DNA of 64,000 bases from Henriciella litoralis (GTDB taxonomy: Bacteria; Pseudomonadota; Alphaproteobacteria; Caulobacterales; Hyphomonadaceae), in NCBI RefSeq assembly GCF_002088935.1, contig NZ_NCSS01000006.1:310001-374000 (forward strand), read 5' to 3'. Positions 17,472 through 28,313 of this stretch are shown one piece after another; positions within the stretch are counted from its first letter, which is position 1; the number at the start of each line of letters is the position of its first letter. The notes beneath the pieces were generated by a model. It saw only the letters and a program-made list of their open reading frames with translations, searched no databases and had not been told where the DNA came from. A program made the position numbers and the translations under genes.

Positions 17472-17852
17472 ATGAAGCAGCTGAGAAACATTCTAACGGC
17501 GATCTGGTGCGCCATCATTATCGGGGCGAACGCGTTCGGCCTGATCGTGGTGCTACAAGCTGTTGGGCTCAGCGTTTTTGCCCGCTCGGACATGGCTCTG
17601 CCTGTTCTGCAAATGATTCTGCTGAGCGGATTTGGCGTGCTGTCGCTGATTTCCACCAAATTTCTCTGGGTGATCCTTGCGGTATCTGTTGTCTCGATGC
17701 TTCTGGGGTTCGGCTACGAAGTCCTGATGCAGCGTGTATGGCGTCCAGCCAGCATGCTGACGGGGCTTGTCCTGATTATCCCGACCTATCTTCTGGCGCG
17801 CTGGAATACGCTGTCGCGCCAAACTGAATTTAATCCCGTGAAAGAGTTCTAA
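17472..17852 (+). CDS. Four-helix membrane protein of unknown function within the nuo operon
   Basis: I do not recognise this 126-residue protein. It has four predicted membrane helices (about residues 8-32, 43-61, 64-84, 91-109), short loops, a basic N-terminus (MKQLR) and a polar C-terminus ending NPVKEF. AGAGGGG precedes ATG at 17472. The gene lies 13 bases after nuoF and 3 before nuoG, so it is certainly co-expressed with complex I. Extra reading frames in nuo operons are known from Rhodobacter capsulatus and Paracoccus. It could be an assembly factor, an extra membrane subunit or an unrelated passenger. Confidence 0.85.
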   Translation: MKQLRNILTAIWCAIIIGANAFGLIVVLQAVGLSVFARSDMALPVLQMILLSGFGVLSLISTKFLWVILAVSVVSMLLGFGYEVLMQRVWRPASMLTGLVLIIPTYLLARWNTLSRQTEFNPVKEF

Positions 17853-17855
17853 GTC

Positions 17856-19955
17856 ATGGCTGACGATCTTTTCAAACTGAACATCGACGGCAAGGACATT
17901 GAGGTCCCGAAGGGCTACACGCTGATGCAGGCGTGCGAGGCAGCAGGCGCTGAAATTCCGCGTTTCTGCTACCATGAGCGCCTGTCTGTCGCTGGCAATT
18001 GCCGGATGTGTCTTGTGCAATGGAAGGGCGCTCCGAAGCCGATTGCTTCTTGCGCACAAACCGTTGGCGATATGCGGATGAACCCGGATGGCACGCCGCC
18101 GAATATTCTCACCAGCGGTGAGTATGTGGAAAAGGCGCGCAATGGGGTGATGGAATTCCTCCTGATCAACCATCCGCTGGATTGTCCGATTTGTGACCAG
18201 GGTGGCGAGTGTGACCTGCAGGACCAGGCCATGGCCTATGGCCGGTCAGGGTCACGTTACGAGCTCAATAAGCGCGCGGTTGAAAACAAGAATATGGGGC
18301 CGCTGGTCAAGACGATCATGACGCGCTGTATTCAGTGTACGCGCTGCGTGCGCTTTGCGGCTGAAGTTGCCGGTGTCGAAGAGATCGGCATGATCTCTCG
18401 CGGCGAAGACGCTGAAATCACGACATATCTTGAAGAATCACTGTCGTCCGAACTTTCAGGCAATGTGATCGACCTTTGCCCTGTCGGTGCGCTGACGTCG
18501 AAGCCGTATGCCTATAATGCGCGGCCATGGGAGCTGCGCAAAACAGAGTCGATCGACATCATGGATGCGATGGGCGCGGCCATTCGCGTCGATGCAAAGG
18601 GCGATGCCGTGATGCGGATCATGCCTGTTGTGAATGAAGAAGTGAACGAAGAGTGGTTGTCGGATAAGTCACGTTTCATCTGGGATGGTCTCGCCCGCCA
18701 ACGCCTCGACAAACCTTACATCCGCGTCAACGGAAAGCTTCAACCCGCGAGCTGGTCTGATGCCCTCGCGAAGACGGCCGAGCTGCTCAAAGCCTCCGGT
18801 GAAAAGACAGGTTTTGTCGCTGGGGATCTTGTTGAGGTCGAACAGTTGAAAGCTGCGCTCGATGTTGCTGGTTCGCTTGGGACGAAATCAACTGATTGCC
18901 GTCCAGCAGGCTGGCAAATCCCCGTCATCGCCGATCGCGAAAAGTACATTCTCAATCCGACCCTGATGGGGGTCGAAGAAGCCGATGCGCTTGTCCTTAT
19001 TGGCACCAATCCACGCGTTGAGGCCGCTGTCTGGAACGCTCGCATCCGCAAGTCCTGGCTCTGGAATGATCTCAAAGTCGCGGTGATCGGCGATGCCGTC
19101 GACCTGACCTATGACTATGAGCATCTCGGCACAGGCGCTGGTGCCATCGCATCAGCCATGAAGGGCGACGGTCCTTTTGCCGACATTCTGAAAAACGCAA
19201 AGCGGCCAATGATTGTGGTCGGTGAGACTGCATTGCTGGGCGATAGCGGAGAGGATGTGCTGAACGCTGCGCATCAGCTGGCCCTGGACGCTGGTGGTAT
19301 CACCGAGGAGTGGGTCGGATTTGGTGTGCTGCACAACGCCGCTGCACGTGTTGGCGCGCTCGATGTTGGCTTTGTGCCCGGCGACGAAGGCCTCAGCACA
19401 CATGAGATGCTGAATGGCGGCGTAGAAACGCTGGTTTTGCTCGGCGCGGATGAGGTAGACCTCAGCAATACTGGCGACACCAAGATCGTTTACGTTGGTC
19501 ATCATGGTGACGCAGGCGCAGCCAAGGCGGACATCATCCTTCCTTGCACGGCCTATACCGAGATGGAAGCGACCTATGTGAACACCGAAGGCCGTGTTCA
19601 GATGACCCGCAAAGCGGTGCAGCCTAAGGGCGACGCACGTGAAGGATGGGCCATATTCCGGGCTCTGTCGGCTTCGCTAGGCAAACCGCTTGGATATGAT
19701 TCGGCGTCTGAGCTGCGCGAGCAGCTTCGCGAGGCAAACAGCCTGTTTGCGGGACTGGGCTTTGCGCCTGGAAAAGGCGGCTTCGAGGTTCTTTCGAAAG
19801 TGCCGGCCAAAGCAAAAAGTCTTGCGAAAGCGCGTCCTTTTGAAGCGCCATTTGAAGATTTCTACCTGACGAACCCGATCGCACGGGCGTCAAAGACAAT
19901 GGCGGAGTGCTCGCTTATGAAGCGTGGCCTTGAAACACCAGTAGCAGCAGAGTAG
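17856..19955 (+). CDS. nuoG: NADH-quinone oxidoreductase subunit G
   Basis: NuoG (75 kDa) is the largest peripheral subunit. In 699 residues the N-terminal ferredoxin-like domain has [2Fe-2S] N1b ligands at Cys38, 49, 52 and 66. Cluster N5 uses His106 with Cys110, 113 and 119 (HPLDCPICDQGGEC), and N4 uses Cys158, 161, 164 and 208. The rest is the molybdopterin-oxidoreductase-like domain without cofactor residues. No extra N7 cysteines were seen, matching alphaproteobacterial and mitochondrial forms. Confidence 0.97.
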   Translation: MADDLFKLNIDGKDIEVPKGYTLMQACEAAGAEIPRFCYHERLSVAGNCRMCLVQWKGAPKPIASCAQTVGDMRMNPDGTPPNILTSGEYVEKARNGVMEFLLINHPLDCPICDQGGECDLQDQAMAYGRSGSRYELNKRAVENKNMGPLVKTIMTRCIQCTRCVRFAAEVAGVEEIGMISRGEDAEITTYLEESLSSELSGNVIDLCPVGALTSKPYAYNARPWELRKTESIDIMDAMGAAIRVDAKGDAVMRIMPVVNEEVNEEWLSDKSRFIWDGLARQRLDKPYIRVNGKLQPASWSDALAKTAELLKASGEKTGFVAGDLVEVEQLKAALDVAGSLGTKSTDCRPAGWQIPVIADREKYILNPTLMGVEEADALVLIGTNPRVEAAVWNARIRKSWLWNDLKVAVIGDAVDLTYDYEHLGTGAGAIASAMKGDGPFADILKNAKRPMIVVGETALLGDSGEDVLNAAHQLALDAGGITEEWVGFGVLHNAAARVGALDVGFVPGDEGLSTHEMLNGGVETLVLLGADEVDLSNTGDTKIVYVGHHGDAGAAKADIILPCTAYTEMEATYVNTEGRVQMTRKAVQPKGDAREGWAIFRALSASLGKPLGYDSASELREQLREANSLFAGLGFAPGKGGFEVLSKVPAKAKSLAKARPFEAPFEDFYLTNPIARASKTMAECSLMKRGLETPVAAE

Positions 19956-19964
19956 GCGAGCGCC

Positions 19965-21041
19965 ATGAGTGCATTCATTCAGGAACATGGACTGCTGTTT
20001 GGCTGGCTGACCGTTATTGGTCAGATCCTGCTGTTCACGATTGTCCTGCTACTGTCTCTAGCATTCCTGCTGCTTATGGACCGGAAGGTCTGGGCCGCTG
20101 TGATGATGCGCAAAGGCCCGAACGTTGTTGGACCGTGGGGGCTGATGCAGAGCTTTGCCGACTTCGGGAAGTTCCTGCTCAAGGAAATTATTATACCGGC
20201 AGGCGCGAACAAGACCGTGTTCCTGCTCGCTCCAATCCTTTCCTTGACGCTCGCATTTGCAGCCTGGGCCGTTATTCCAGTCGCGCCGGGCTGGGTCATA
20301 TCTGACCTCAATGTCGGTATCCTTTATCTGTTCGCTGTCTCGTCGCTTGGTGTCTATGGCATCATCATGGGCGGCTGGGCCTCGAACTCGAAATATCCGT
20401 TCCTCGGCTCGCTTCGGTCAGCCGCGCAGATGGTGTCCTATGAAGTCTCTATCGGCTTCATCATCATCACAGTCATTCTGCTGGTCGGCTCGATGAACCT
20501 GTCGGATATTGCAAATAACCAGTCGGGTGGTTTCTGGACCTGGCATTTGTTCAGCTTCAATCACATCCTGATGTTTCCAGTGATGGTTGTGATGTTCGTG
20601 ATGTTCTTCATCTCGGCACTGGCAGAAACGAACCGGCCACCATTTGACCTTCCCGAGGCTGAATCGGAACTCGTCGCTGGCTATCAGGTGGAGTACTCCT
20701 CAACGCCTTATCTGCTCTTCATGATCGGTGAATATCTCAACATCGTTCTGATGTGTTCGATGATGACGCTGCTCTTCCTTGGCGGCTGGCATGGTCCCAT
20801 TCCTTTCGGAGAGGACTTCGTTGCCAATTTCCCGACCTGGCTGGTCAATCTCGGCCATGTTGCCTGGTTTATGGCGAAGACCGTTTTCTTCTTCTTCCTT
20901 TTCGCGCTGGTGAAGGCGGTCGTCCCACGTTACCGCTATGACCAGCTGATGCGCCTCGGCTGGAAAATCTTCCTTCCAACATCGCTTGGGGCCGTCATCA
21001 TCGTTGCCGGCTATGTTGTTTACGCTGGAGTGCAATCATGA
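19965..21041 (+). CDS. nuoH: NADH-quinone oxidoreductase subunit H
   Basis: NuoH (ND1) is the membrane subunit that completes the quinone channel. The 358-residue, highly hydrophobic protein has about eight helices. It carries the charged loop signature [17 protein letters not shown] near residue 225, which faces the quinone cavity, plus [15 protein letters not shown] near 48. It ends in an ATGA overlap with nuoI. Confidence 0.97.
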   Translation: MSAFIQEHGLLFGWLTVIGQILLFTIVLLLSLAFLLLMDRKVWAAVMMRKGPNVVGPWGLMQSFADFGKFLLKEIIIPAGANKTVFLLAPILSLTLAFAAWAVIPVAPGWVISDLNVGILYLFAVSSLGVYGIIMGGWASNSKYPFLGSLRSAAQMVSYEVSIGFIIITVILLVGSMNLSDIANNQSGGFWTWHLFSFNHILMFPVMVVMFVMFFISALAETNRPPFDLPEAESELVAGYQVEYSSTPYLLFMIGEYLNIVLMCSMMTLLFLGGWHGPIPFGEDFVANFPTWLVNLGHVAWFMAKTVFFFFLFALVKAVVPRYRYDQLMRLGWKIFLPTSLGAVIIVAGYVVYAGVQS

Positions 21042-21523
21042 GCCTTGTGCAAACCCTCCGCGGCGCCTTGCTGACCGACTTTTTCGGAGCGTTCGGATTG
21101 GGCATCCGCGAGATGTTCCGGCGGAAAGCGACGAACAATTACCCGTTCGAGAAAAATCCGCTAAGCCCGCGTTTCCGCGGCGAGCATGCGCTTCGCCGGT
21201 ATCCGAACGGCGAAGAGCGTTGCATCGCCTGCAAACTGTGCGAAGCAATCTGTCCCGCGCAAGCCATCACGATTGAGGCTGAACCGCGCGAAGATGGATC
21301 GCGCCGGACGACCAGATACGACATCGACATGGTGAAATGCATCTATTGCGGTTTCTGCCAGGAAGCCTGCCCGGTCGATGCGATTGTCGAGGGACCGAAT
21401 TTTGAATTCGCGACCGAGACCCGCGAAGAACTCTACTACGATAAGGACCGACTGCTTGCGAATGGTGATCGCTGGGAACGGCTGATTGCGCGCAACCTTG
21501 AACTCGATGCGCCATACCGCTAG
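21038..21523 (+). CDS. nuoI: NADH-quinone oxidoreductase subunit I
   Basis: NuoI (TYKY) is an 8Fe ferredoxin-like subunit with clusters N6a and N6b leading to N2. Cluster cysteines are 62, 65, 68 and 72 ([11 protein letters not shown]) with 111, and 101, 104, 107 and 111 ([11 protein letters not shown]) with 72, giving the usual crossed ligation. The protein is 161 residues, matching the family. The 61-base gap before nuoJ is the largest in the operon after the leader and contains a short GACGG-GCTTG-CCGTC hairpin. Confidence 0.97.
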   Translation: MSLVQTLRGALLTDFFGAFGLGIREMFRRKATNNYPFEKNPLSPRFRGEHALRRYPNGEERCIACKLCEAICPAQAITIEAEPREDGSRRTTRYDIDMVKCIYCGFCQEACPVDAIVEGPNFEFATETREELYYDKDRLLANGDRWERLIARNLELDAPYR

Positions 21524-21584
21524 GGCGGGGCGCTTTTTGGATTAACGACGGGCTTGCCGTCATCTATGGACTGGGGCTGAACCG

Positions 21585-22175
21585 GTGGAACTCATCGCCT
21601 TCTACATATTAGCCGCGATCGTAACATTCTCGGCGATTGCCGTGATTGCGGCAAAGAACCCGGTGCACTCGGTGCTCTGGCTGATTCTCGCCTTCTTCAC
21701 CTCGGCGGGACTTCTCGTTCTGATTGGTGCTGAATTCCTCGCGATGCTTCTGGTTGTCGTATACGTTGGCGCTGTCGCGGTCTTGTTCCTGTTCGTCGTG
21801 ATGATGCTGGATGTTGACTTTGTTGAGCTAAAACAGGGCTTTTTGAGCTATCTTCCATTTGGCGCGCTTATGGGCATTGCCTTTATTGCCGAAATTGCGC
21901 TGGCGACGTTCGCGCGCGGCGGTGAGGGCAACAATTTCAATCCTTATCCGGGCGCTGAGACGAATGCTGAAGCGATCGGGCAGGTCATGTACACCGAGTA
22001 TCTTCTGCTGTTTCAAATGTCGGGCCTTGTACTACTGGTCGCGATGATTGGCGCAATTGTGCTTACGCTGCGCCACAAGCCTCACGTCAAACGCCAGAAT
22101 ATCGCGAAGCAAACGCAACGTACGCGCGGCGATGCCACTCGGATGGTTGACGTCAAATCGGGCGAGGGACTTTAG
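21585..22175 (+). CDS. nuoJ: NADH-quinone oxidoreductase subunit J
   Basis: NuoJ (ND6) is a five-helix membrane subunit of complex I. The 196-residue protein has the family segment FLAMLLVVVYVGAVAVLFLFVVMML around residues 50-75, which contains the pi-bulge helix implicated in coupling. The start is GTG at 21585 after a weak GGGG site. A polar C-terminal tail of about 35 residues, ending VDVKSGEGL, faces the cytosol. Confidence 0.95.
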   Translation: MELIAFYILAAIVTFSAIAVIAAKNPVHSVLWLILAFFTSAGLLVLIGAEFLAMLLVVVYVGAVAVLFLFVVMMLDVDFVELKQGFLSYLPFGALMGIAFIAEIALATFARGGEGNNFNPYPGAETNAEAIGQVMYTEYLLLFQMSGLVLLVAMIGAIVLTLRHKPHVKRQNIAKQTQRTRGDATRMVDVKSGEGL

Positions 22176-22178
22176 GTC

Positions 22179-22487
22179 ATGGATATTACGATCAACCATT
22201 TCCTTGCGGTATCTGCCGTCCTGTTCACAACCGGCGTCGTGGGCATTTTCGTCAATCGCAAGAACATCATTGTGATCCTGATGGCGATCGAATTGATCCT
22301 GCTCTCGGTCAATTTGAACCTTGTTGCGTTTTCGGTCTTCTCCGGAACGATCGCAGGACAGGTTTTTGCGATGCTCGTGCTGACTGTCGCGGCCGCTGAG
22401 GCTGCAGTAGGGCTGGCCATTCTGGTCGTTTACTTCCGTAATCGCGGCGACATCGCCGTCGAAAACGTCGATCTGATGAAGGGTTAG
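22179..22487 (+). CDS. nuoK: NADH-quinone oxidoreductase subunit K
   Basis: NuoK (ND4L) is a three-helix proton-path subunit of 102 residues. The two buried glutamates needed for coupling are visible as Glu38 ([12 protein letters not shown]) and Glu74 ([10 protein letters not shown]), matching Glu36 and Glu72 of E. coli. The gene starts 3 bases after nuoJ. Confidence 0.96.
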   Translation: MDITINHFLAVSAVLFTTGVVGIFVNRKNIIVILMAIELILLSVNLNLVAFSVFSGTIAGQVFAMLVLTVAAAEAAVGLAILVVYFRNRGDIAVENVDLMKG

Positions 22488-22495
22488 TGACAGAC

Positions 22496-24631
22496 ATGCT
22501 ACCTGACTACGCACTCCTTTTCATCGTTCTGGCACCCGGCCTCGCGGCGCTCGTGGCTGGCTTGTTCCAGAAGTACATCACAGACCGCGGGTCGATGATC
22601 ATCACGACCGCGACGGTCGGCCTTGCGGGCATTCTCTCCGTAATACAGCTCTTCACGTTTGCTTTCGGTGGCCATGAAGCCGCTACTGGCGACCATGGCG
22701 AAGCGGTCCATCATGCGAGCGCGCACATCATCACCCTGATGACCTGGATGGATGTTGGCCAGTTCCAGGCTGACTGGGCCATTCGCGTCGATGCCATGTC
22801 GATTGTGATGATGGCCGTTATCACGGGCGTCTCTGGCCTCGTGCACCTCTATTCCTGGGGCTATATGAGCGAGGATCCGCACCGGGCCCGCTTCTTCTCC
22901 TATCTCTCGCTCTTCACCTTCATGATGCTGATGCTGGTGACGGCGGACAATTTCATCCAGCTCTTCTTCGGCTGGGAAGGCGTGGGGCTGGCCTCATATC
23001 TTCTGATTGGCTTCTGGTACACGAAAGACGCGCCAAACAGCGCGGCGATCAAAGCGTTCGTGACCAACCGGGTAGGGGATTTCGGTCTGGCGCTCGGTAT
23101 CATGGCGGTGTTCGTTGTGTTCGGCTCAGTTGAATTCGAACCGGTCCTCAGTGCGATCCGTGAAAACGCGACGGTCACGCCATTGGCGCTTGCCGGTGAA
23201 GCTCCGATCCGGGATCTGGTGCTGCCGTTCATGGCGTGGGATGTGCGTGCGTTGGATCTGATCGGTATCCTATTGTTCATCGGTGCGATGGGTAAATCAG
23301 CGCAGTTCTTCCTGCACGTCTGGCTGCCGGATGCGATGGAAGGCCCAACACCTGTATCTGCGCTCATTCACGCGGCAACCATGGTGACGGCCGGCGTCTA
23401 TCTCGTCTGTCTGGTGTCTCCGATTTACGAATATGCGCCGATTGCAGCAGCTATGGTGACGCTAATTGGCGCCGTTACTGCGCTCTATGCTGCCACGGTT
23501 GGTCTTGCCCAAAACGACATCAAACGCGTGATTGCTTACTCGACCTGTTCGCAACTGGGCTACATGTTCTTCGCTGCCGGCATTGGCGCCTACCAGGCCG
23601 CCATGTTCCACCTGTTCACGCACGCCTTCTTCAAGGCATTGCTGTTCCTCGGCGCTGGCTCGGTCATTCACGGAATGCATCATGAGCAAGACATGCGCCG
23701 CATGGGCGGCGTCGCGAAATATATGCCGCTGACCTATGGCGCTATGATGATCGGGACAATTGCGATTATCGGCCTTGGCGTGCCGCACACGCAGCTTGGT
23801 TTCGCTGGCTTCTTCTCAAAGGACGCGATCATCGAGACCGCTTTTGCTGCGGGCGAACAGGGCATCACATTCGCGCAACTGGCTTTCTGGTTCGGCATTC
23901 TCGCCGCGCTACTCACAAGCTTCTATTCCTGGCGCCTCATCTACATGACGTTCCACGGACCTCGTGAAGATAGCATTCCGCCTGAAACCCACGAAGTCGA
24001 CAGCCACGCTGATGATCATCTGGCTGATGATGCGCATGGTCATCACGACCATCATGAAGACCCGCATGAGTCCCCATGGGTGATGTTGGTACCTCTTGGC
24101 CTGTTGTCGCTCGGTGCGATTTTTGCCGGTTTCGTCTTCTATGACTCCTTTGTGGGGCACCATCAGAAAGAGTTCTGGAATGGTGCAATCTATTCTGCGG
24201 AAGCCAACACGCTGCTGAAAGACAAGTACAACATCCCGGGATGGGTGTTCTGGGCGCCGCTGTTCGTCACAGTAACAGGCTTCCTGATTGCGACGTTCAC
24301 CTATCTTTTCAATCGTGGCTTCGGTGCCAGGATTGCGAAGTCCGGAGGTCCACTGCACAGCCTGTTCGAGAACAAGTGGTATTTTGACGAAATCTACAAC
24401 GCCACGATCATTCGCTGGACTCGTGTGCTGGGTGACTTCTTCTGGAAAACAGGTGACAAGAAAATCATCGATGGCCTCGGGCCGGATGGCGTGACGTCGC
24501 TCGTTCAGTGGGGGTCGCGACGTCTTTCGGCGATGCACACTGGCTATCTCTATCACTATGCATTCGTGATCATCGGCGCTGCGCTCGTCTTTGGCGCTGT
24601 GATCTTCTGGCGCGTCGGAGGCGCGGGCTAA
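22496..24631 (+). CDS. nuoL: NADH-quinone oxidoreductase subunit L
   Basis: NuoL (ND5) is the distal antiporter-like subunit with the long lateral helix. The 711-residue protein shows [19 protein letters not shown] near residue 160 with the key Glu, and [13 protein letters not shown] near 291. A C-terminal lateral helix and a final membrane helix end the chain. Two His/Asp-rich loops stand out: one near residues 58-77 and a stronger one near 498-528 ([12 protein letters not shown]). The start may be ATG 22496 or GTG 22487, which overlaps the nuoK stop; ATG gives the usual short N-terminus. Confidence 0.95.
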   Translation: MLPDYALLFIVLAPGLAALVAGLFQKYITDRGSMIITTATVGLAGILSVIQLFTFAFGGHEAATGDHGEAVHHASAHIITLMTWMDVGQFQADWAIRVDAMSIVMMAVITGVSGLVHLYSWGYMSEDPHRARFFSYLSLFTFMMLMLVTADNFIQLFFGWEGVGLASYLLIGFWYTKDAPNSAAIKAFVTNRVGDFGLALGIMAVFVVFGSVEFEPVLSAIRENATVTPLALAGEAPIRDLVLPFMAWDVRALDLIGILLFIGAMGKSAQFFLHVWLPDAMEGPTPVSALIHAATMVTAGVYLVCLVSPIYEYAPIAAAMVTLIGAVTALYAATVGLAQNDIKRVIAYSTCSQLGYMFFAAGIGAYQAAMFHLFTHAFFKALLFLGAGSVIHGMHHEQDMRRMGGVAKYMPLTYGAMMIGTIAIIGLGVPHTQLGFAGFFSKDAIIETAFAAGEQGITFAQLAFWFGILAALLTSFYSWRLIYMTFHGPREDSIPPETHEVDSHADDHLADDAHGHHDHHEDPHESPWVMLVPLGLLSLGAIFAGFVFYDSFVGHHQKEFWNGAIYSAEANTLLKDKYNIPGWVFWAPLFVTVTGFLIATFTYLFNRGFGARIAKSGGPLHSLFENKWYFDEIYNATIIRWTRVLGDFFWKTGDKKIIDGLGPDGVTSLVQWGSRRLSAMHTGYLYHYAFVIIGAALVFGAVIFWRVGGAG

Positions 24632-26121
24632 TGGGCAATTTCCCTATTCTGACAGCGGTCACATTCCTGCCGCTCGCAGGTGCCGTGCTGATTATGCTGG
24701 TGCGCGCCATGACGGGCAGCCAGGAAAGCGATGTCGCCAGCGGCAACAAGGCGCTGATGGCGGGCCTGATCTTTTCGGTTGCCACATTCCTGGCGTCTCT
24801 CGTCATGCTTGCGAGCTTCGATATCGGCGCGCCGGGATATCAGTTGGTTGAGGAAGTCAGCTGGTTTCATGGTGTGCAGTACAAGCTCGGCATCGACGGC
24901 ATGTCGCTCTTGCTCATCCTGCTGACGACGCTGCTTACACCCATCAGCCTGATTGCTTCCTTTGGGTCAGTCAAAACGCGGCTGACTGAATACACGGTGG
25001 CATTTCTCGTTCTTGAGACGTTCATGATCGGCGTTTTCTGCGCGCTGGATCTTGTCGTGTTCTACGTGTTCTTTGAAGCTGGCCTCATTCCGATGTTCAT
25101 TATCATCGGTGTCTGGGGCGGTGCAGACCGGATCTACGCATCCTACAAATTCTTCCTGTACACCTTGCTGGGCTCGCTCTTCATGCTCGCAGCCGTTGTC
25201 TTCATGTACCTGCAGGCTGGGACGTCAGACATTACGGTACTTGAGACATTCGCCTTTGCACCAGAAGTCCAGACCTGGCTGTGGTTGGCGTTCTTTGCGT
25301 CCTTCGCGGTCAAACTTCCCATGTGGCCCGTCCATACATGGCTACCGGACGCGCACGTCCAGGCGCCGACGGCTGGTTCCGTTATTCTGGCGGGTATCCT
25401 TCTGAAGATGGGCGGATACGGCTTTCTGCGCTTCTCATTGCCAATGTTCCCCGATGCCAGCGAAATGTTTCAGCCAATGATGTTTGCGCTATCGGTGATT
25501 GCGATTGTTTACGCATCGCTCGTTGCGTTCCGTCAGACGGACATGAAAAAGCTCATCGCATACTCCTCGATTGCGCATATGGGCTTTGTCACGCTCGGCA
25601 TCTTCTCGTTCACCGAAGTCGGCGTGCAAGGCGCCATCTTCCAGATGATCTCGCACGGGCTCATCTCGGCCGCGCTCTTCCTTATTGTGGGGGTCGTCTA
25701 TGACCGTACCCATACCCGTGAAATTGCGGCCTATGGTGGCCTTGTGAACAAGATGCCAATCTATGCGGCCATCTTCATGCTGTTCGCCATGGCCAATGTC
25801 GGCCTGCCGGGGACCAGTGGGTTCGTCGGGGAGATCCTGACGATGACCGGTACTTTCCAGGCATCGACCTGGGCGGCAGCAGGCGCCGCACTGGGCGTCA
25901 TTTTCTCAGCGGTTTACATGCTTACGCTTTATCGGCGGACAGTGTTCGGCGAGGTGACAAATCCAGCGCTTGAAGCCATTCAGGATGTCAGCGTCAAAGA
26001 GCTCGTCACGCTCGTTCCGCTGATTATCGGCACCATTCTGCTGGGTATCGCACCCAATATCGTTTTCAACATCACGCGCGAGACGAGTCTTCGCGCGCTC
26101 CAGATGATCACCGGAGGTTAG
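24631..26121 (+). CDS. nuoM: NADH-quinone oxidoreductase subunit M
   Basis: NuoM (ND4) is an antiporter-like proton-pumping subunit with about 14 helices in 496 residues. Conserved segments include [16 protein letters not shown] with the essential glutamate, [19 protein letters not shown] with the lysine of the central channel, and [18 protein letters not shown] at 24631 overlaps the last base of nuoL; the longer frame upstream is inside nuoL and lacks any family match. Confidence 0.97.
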   Translation: MGNFPILTAVTFLPLAGAVLIMLVRAMTGSQESDVASGNKALMAGLIFSVATFLASLVMLASFDIGAPGYQLVEEVSWFHGVQYKLGIDGMSLLLILLTTLLTPISLIASFGSVKTRLTEYTVAFLVLETFMIGVFCALDLVVFYVFFEAGLIPMFIIIGVWGGADRIYASYKFFLYTLLGSLFMLAAVVFMYLQAGTSDITVLETFAFAPEVQTWLWLAFFASFAVKLPMWPVHTWLPDAHVQAPTAGSVILAGILLKMGGYGFLRFSLPMFPDASEMFQPMMFALSVIAIVYASLVAFRQTDMKKLIAYSSIAHMGFVTLGIFSFTEVGVQGAIFQMISHGLISAALFLIVGVVYDRTHTREIAAYGGLVNKMPIYAAIFMLFAMANVGLPGTSGFVGEILTMTGTFQASTWAAAGAALGVIFSAVYMLTLYRRTVFGEVTNPALEAIQDVSVKELVTLVPLIIGTILLGIAPNIVFNITRETSLRALQMITGG

Positions 26122-26127
26122 TCGCCA

Positions 26128-27552
26128 ATGTTAAATATTGAGGCGATGATTGCGGCGATCGGGCCGGAGATGCTTCTGGCCCTCGCGGGCTTGGTTGGCG
26201 TGCTGCTCGGTGCCGTTTTCGGCAAAAAATTTAACGCATTGTCGTTCAAACTTGGTGCGGCCACGCTAGTCGTGGCAGCAGCCATTGTCCTTTTGAACTG
26301 GTCAGGCGGCGAAGCTTTCAACGGTCTGGTGTCGACCAGCCCATTCGTCAATTTTGCCAAGATTGTCAGTTTCCTGGCCGGCGCCGTGACCTTGCTCATG
26401 GGCGAGAACTTTCTGGCGCGCCATGGGACGATCCGATACGAGTACCCGCTACTTGTCGTATTCGCGTCACTCGGCATGGGCATCATTCTGTCGGCGTCGA
26501 ACCTGATGACGCTCTATATGGGCATCGAGACGCTGAGCCTGTCGTCCTACGTATTGGCGGCTTTCCACCGCGACTCGGCCCGTTCAGCTGAGGCCGGTCT
26601 CAAATATTTCGTACTTGGCGCATTGGCGTCAGGCATCCTTCTTTATGGTATTTCGCTCGTCTACGGCTTTACCGGTTCGACCGCCTACGCAGATATTGCA
26701 AATGCTGAAAGCGGGATCGGCCTCCTGTTTGGTATGGTCCTGATGATTTCAGGCATGGCGTTCAAGGTGTCCGCAGCGCCGATGCACGTCTGGACGCCCG
26801 ACGTCTATGAGGGCGCACCTAGCCCTGTCGTCGCCTTCTTTGCGACAGCGCCGAAAATGGCCAGCATGATTGTGTTTGCAAATCTCATGTACACGGCATT
26901 TCCGAGCGTCTTTGAAGACTGGCAGATGATCATCGCAATCATCGCGACACTATCGATGCTGGTCGGTGCCTTTGGGGCGCTTGTTCAGAAGAACCTCAAG
27001 CGTCTGCTTGGCTATTCCTCGATCGCGAATATGGGGTATGCGCTGATTGCTGTTGCGGCGGGTGCTGAGTATGGCGCGGCTGCGCTGCTCGTCTTCATGA
27101 CGACCTACGTCGTTGCATCAATTGGCTTGTTCGGTGGTGTCCTGTCGATGCGCCGCGAAGGTGGCATGGTCGAGAATATCGATGAGCTGGCTGGCCTGGT
27201 TCGCCGGCGCACCGGTCTAGCGATTGCTTTGACCATTCTTGTGATCTCTGTTGCTGGCTTTCCGCTCGCTGTCGGTTTCCTCGGCAAGCTGGTGGTCTTC
27301 GAGGCAGGTTGGAATGCTGGGCTGCTTCCGCTCCTCATCGTGCTGGTGCTTAGCTCTGTGATCGCCTTTGGTTATTACTTGCGTATCATCCTGGTGATGT
27401 GGGTGCGTGAGCCTGCTGAGCGCTTCCAGCCGATCGACAAAACGGTCTCTGCCGCGGTCTATCTTTCAGCAATTCTCTGTATCGTGCTGTTTATCTTCAT
27501 CTCTCCATTCATGGATTGGGCAGCCGCTGCGGCATCCGGGCTTATTCAGTGA
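26128..27552 (+). CDS. nuoN: NADH-quinone oxidoreductase subunit N
   Basis: NuoN (ND2) is the third antiporter-like subunit, next to NuoK. The 474-residue protein has the family segments [16 protein letters not shown] near residue 131, [17 protein letters not shown] near 218 and [17 protein letters not shown] near 290. GGAGG at 26113-26117 lies 10 bases before ATG. It closes the operon proper, but birA begins inside its stop codon, so transcription probably continues. Confidence 0.97.
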   Translation: MLNIEAMIAAIGPEMLLALAGLVGVLLGAVFGKKFNALSFKLGAATLVVAAAIVLLNWSGGEAFNGLVSTSPFVNFAKIVSFLAGAVTLLMGENFLARHGTIRYEYPLLVVFASLGMGIILSASNLMTLYMGIETLSLSSYVLAAFHRDSARSAEAGLKYFVLGALASGILLYGISLVYGFTGSTAYADIANAESGIGLLFGMVLMISGMAFKVSAAPMHVWTPDVYEGAPSPVVAFFATAPKMASMIVFANLMYTAFPSVFEDWQMIIAIIATLSMLVGAFGALVQKNLKRLLGYSSIANMGYALIAVAAGAEYGAAALLVFMTTYVVASIGLFGGVLSMRREGGMVENIDELAGLVRRRTGLAIALTILVISVAGFPLAVGFLGKLVVFEAGWNAGLLPLLIVLVLSSVIAFGYYLRIILVMWVREPAERFQPIDKTVSAAVYLSAILCIVLFIFISPFMDWAAAAASGLIQ

Positions 27553-28313
27553 CACCAGACACCTCTGTCTACTGGCACGATGAGGTCGACAGCACCAATG
27601 AACAGGCAAAACGGCTCGCCCAATCGGGTGATTACGGGCCTCGTTGGATCGCTGCGCATAAACAGACTGCGGGCAGGGGACGGCTTGGACGTTCCTGGGT
27701 TTCGCCAACGGGAAATCTCTACGTAACGGCGCTGTTTGTCGAACCGTCCGGGATCTCGACTGCGACGCGATATCCGTTTGCAGCTGGGCTCGCCATCATT
27801 GATGCCTGCAAGGTCTTTCTCCCGGCGGTGCGCGCCGAATTGAAATGGCCGAATGACGTTAGAGTGGACGGGGCCAAACTTTGCGGAATTCTGGTTGAAG
27901 CTGGCACTATACGTCCCGCAAATTCAGCCTGGGTCGCCGTCGGCATGGGGATCAACATTCAAAGCTCGCCGGAAAACGCTGGCCAGTCGGCAACAAGCCT
28001 TTGTGAGCTGGGCGCCAATCCAGCCCTCGATGCTCAGACGTTTTTGCAGGCTTTGATCGCGACCTTTGAAAGACGGACACGTCAGGCCCGCGAAAATTTT
28101 TCCAGCCTTCTGAAAGACTGGGAACAAGCCGCCGAAGGCCTCGGCAAGATGGTTAGTGTCGGAAAAGACCCTGACAAAATCCATGGCCGCTTCAAAGGAC
28201 TGGCGAGCGATGGCGCGCTGGTTCTTGAGTTGGCTGATGGCACCAGTCACACGGTTCGAGCCGGAGATGTAGAGCTTATCAGGGAGATCAGCGACGATGC
28301 TGCTCGCAATTGA
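27549..28313 (+). CDS. birA: Biotin--[acetyl-CoA-carboxylase] ligase, monofunctional
   Basis: This 254-residue enzyme activates biotin with ATP and attaches it to the biotin carboxyl carrier protein. The catalytic domain starts almost at the N-terminus ([13 protein letters not shown]). It includes the biotin/ATP loop [11 protein letters not shown] near residue 42 and LKWPNDV near 98. The N-terminal DNA-binding domain of E. coli BirA is missing, so it should not act as a repressor. The start is GTG at 27549 in a GTGA overlap with the nuoN stop. It overlaps coaX by 17 bases. Confidence 0.93.
   Translation: MTPDTSVYWHDEVDSTNEQAKRLAQSGDYGPRWIAAHKQTAGRGRLGRSWVSPTGNLYVTALFVEPSGISTATRYPFAAGLAIIDACKVFLPAVRAELKWPNDVRVDGAKLCGILVEAGTIRPANSAWVAVGMGINIQSSPENAGQSATSLCELGANPALDAQTFLQALIATFERRTRQARENFSSLLKDWEQAAEGLGKMVSVGKDPDKIHGRFKGLASDGALVLELADGTSHTVRAGDVELIREISDDAARN

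Noticed and set aside
27516..27549. An earlier start for birA giving 11 more residues
   Set aside because: The extension lies inside nuoN and does not resemble the family; GTG at 27549 fits the overlap pattern.
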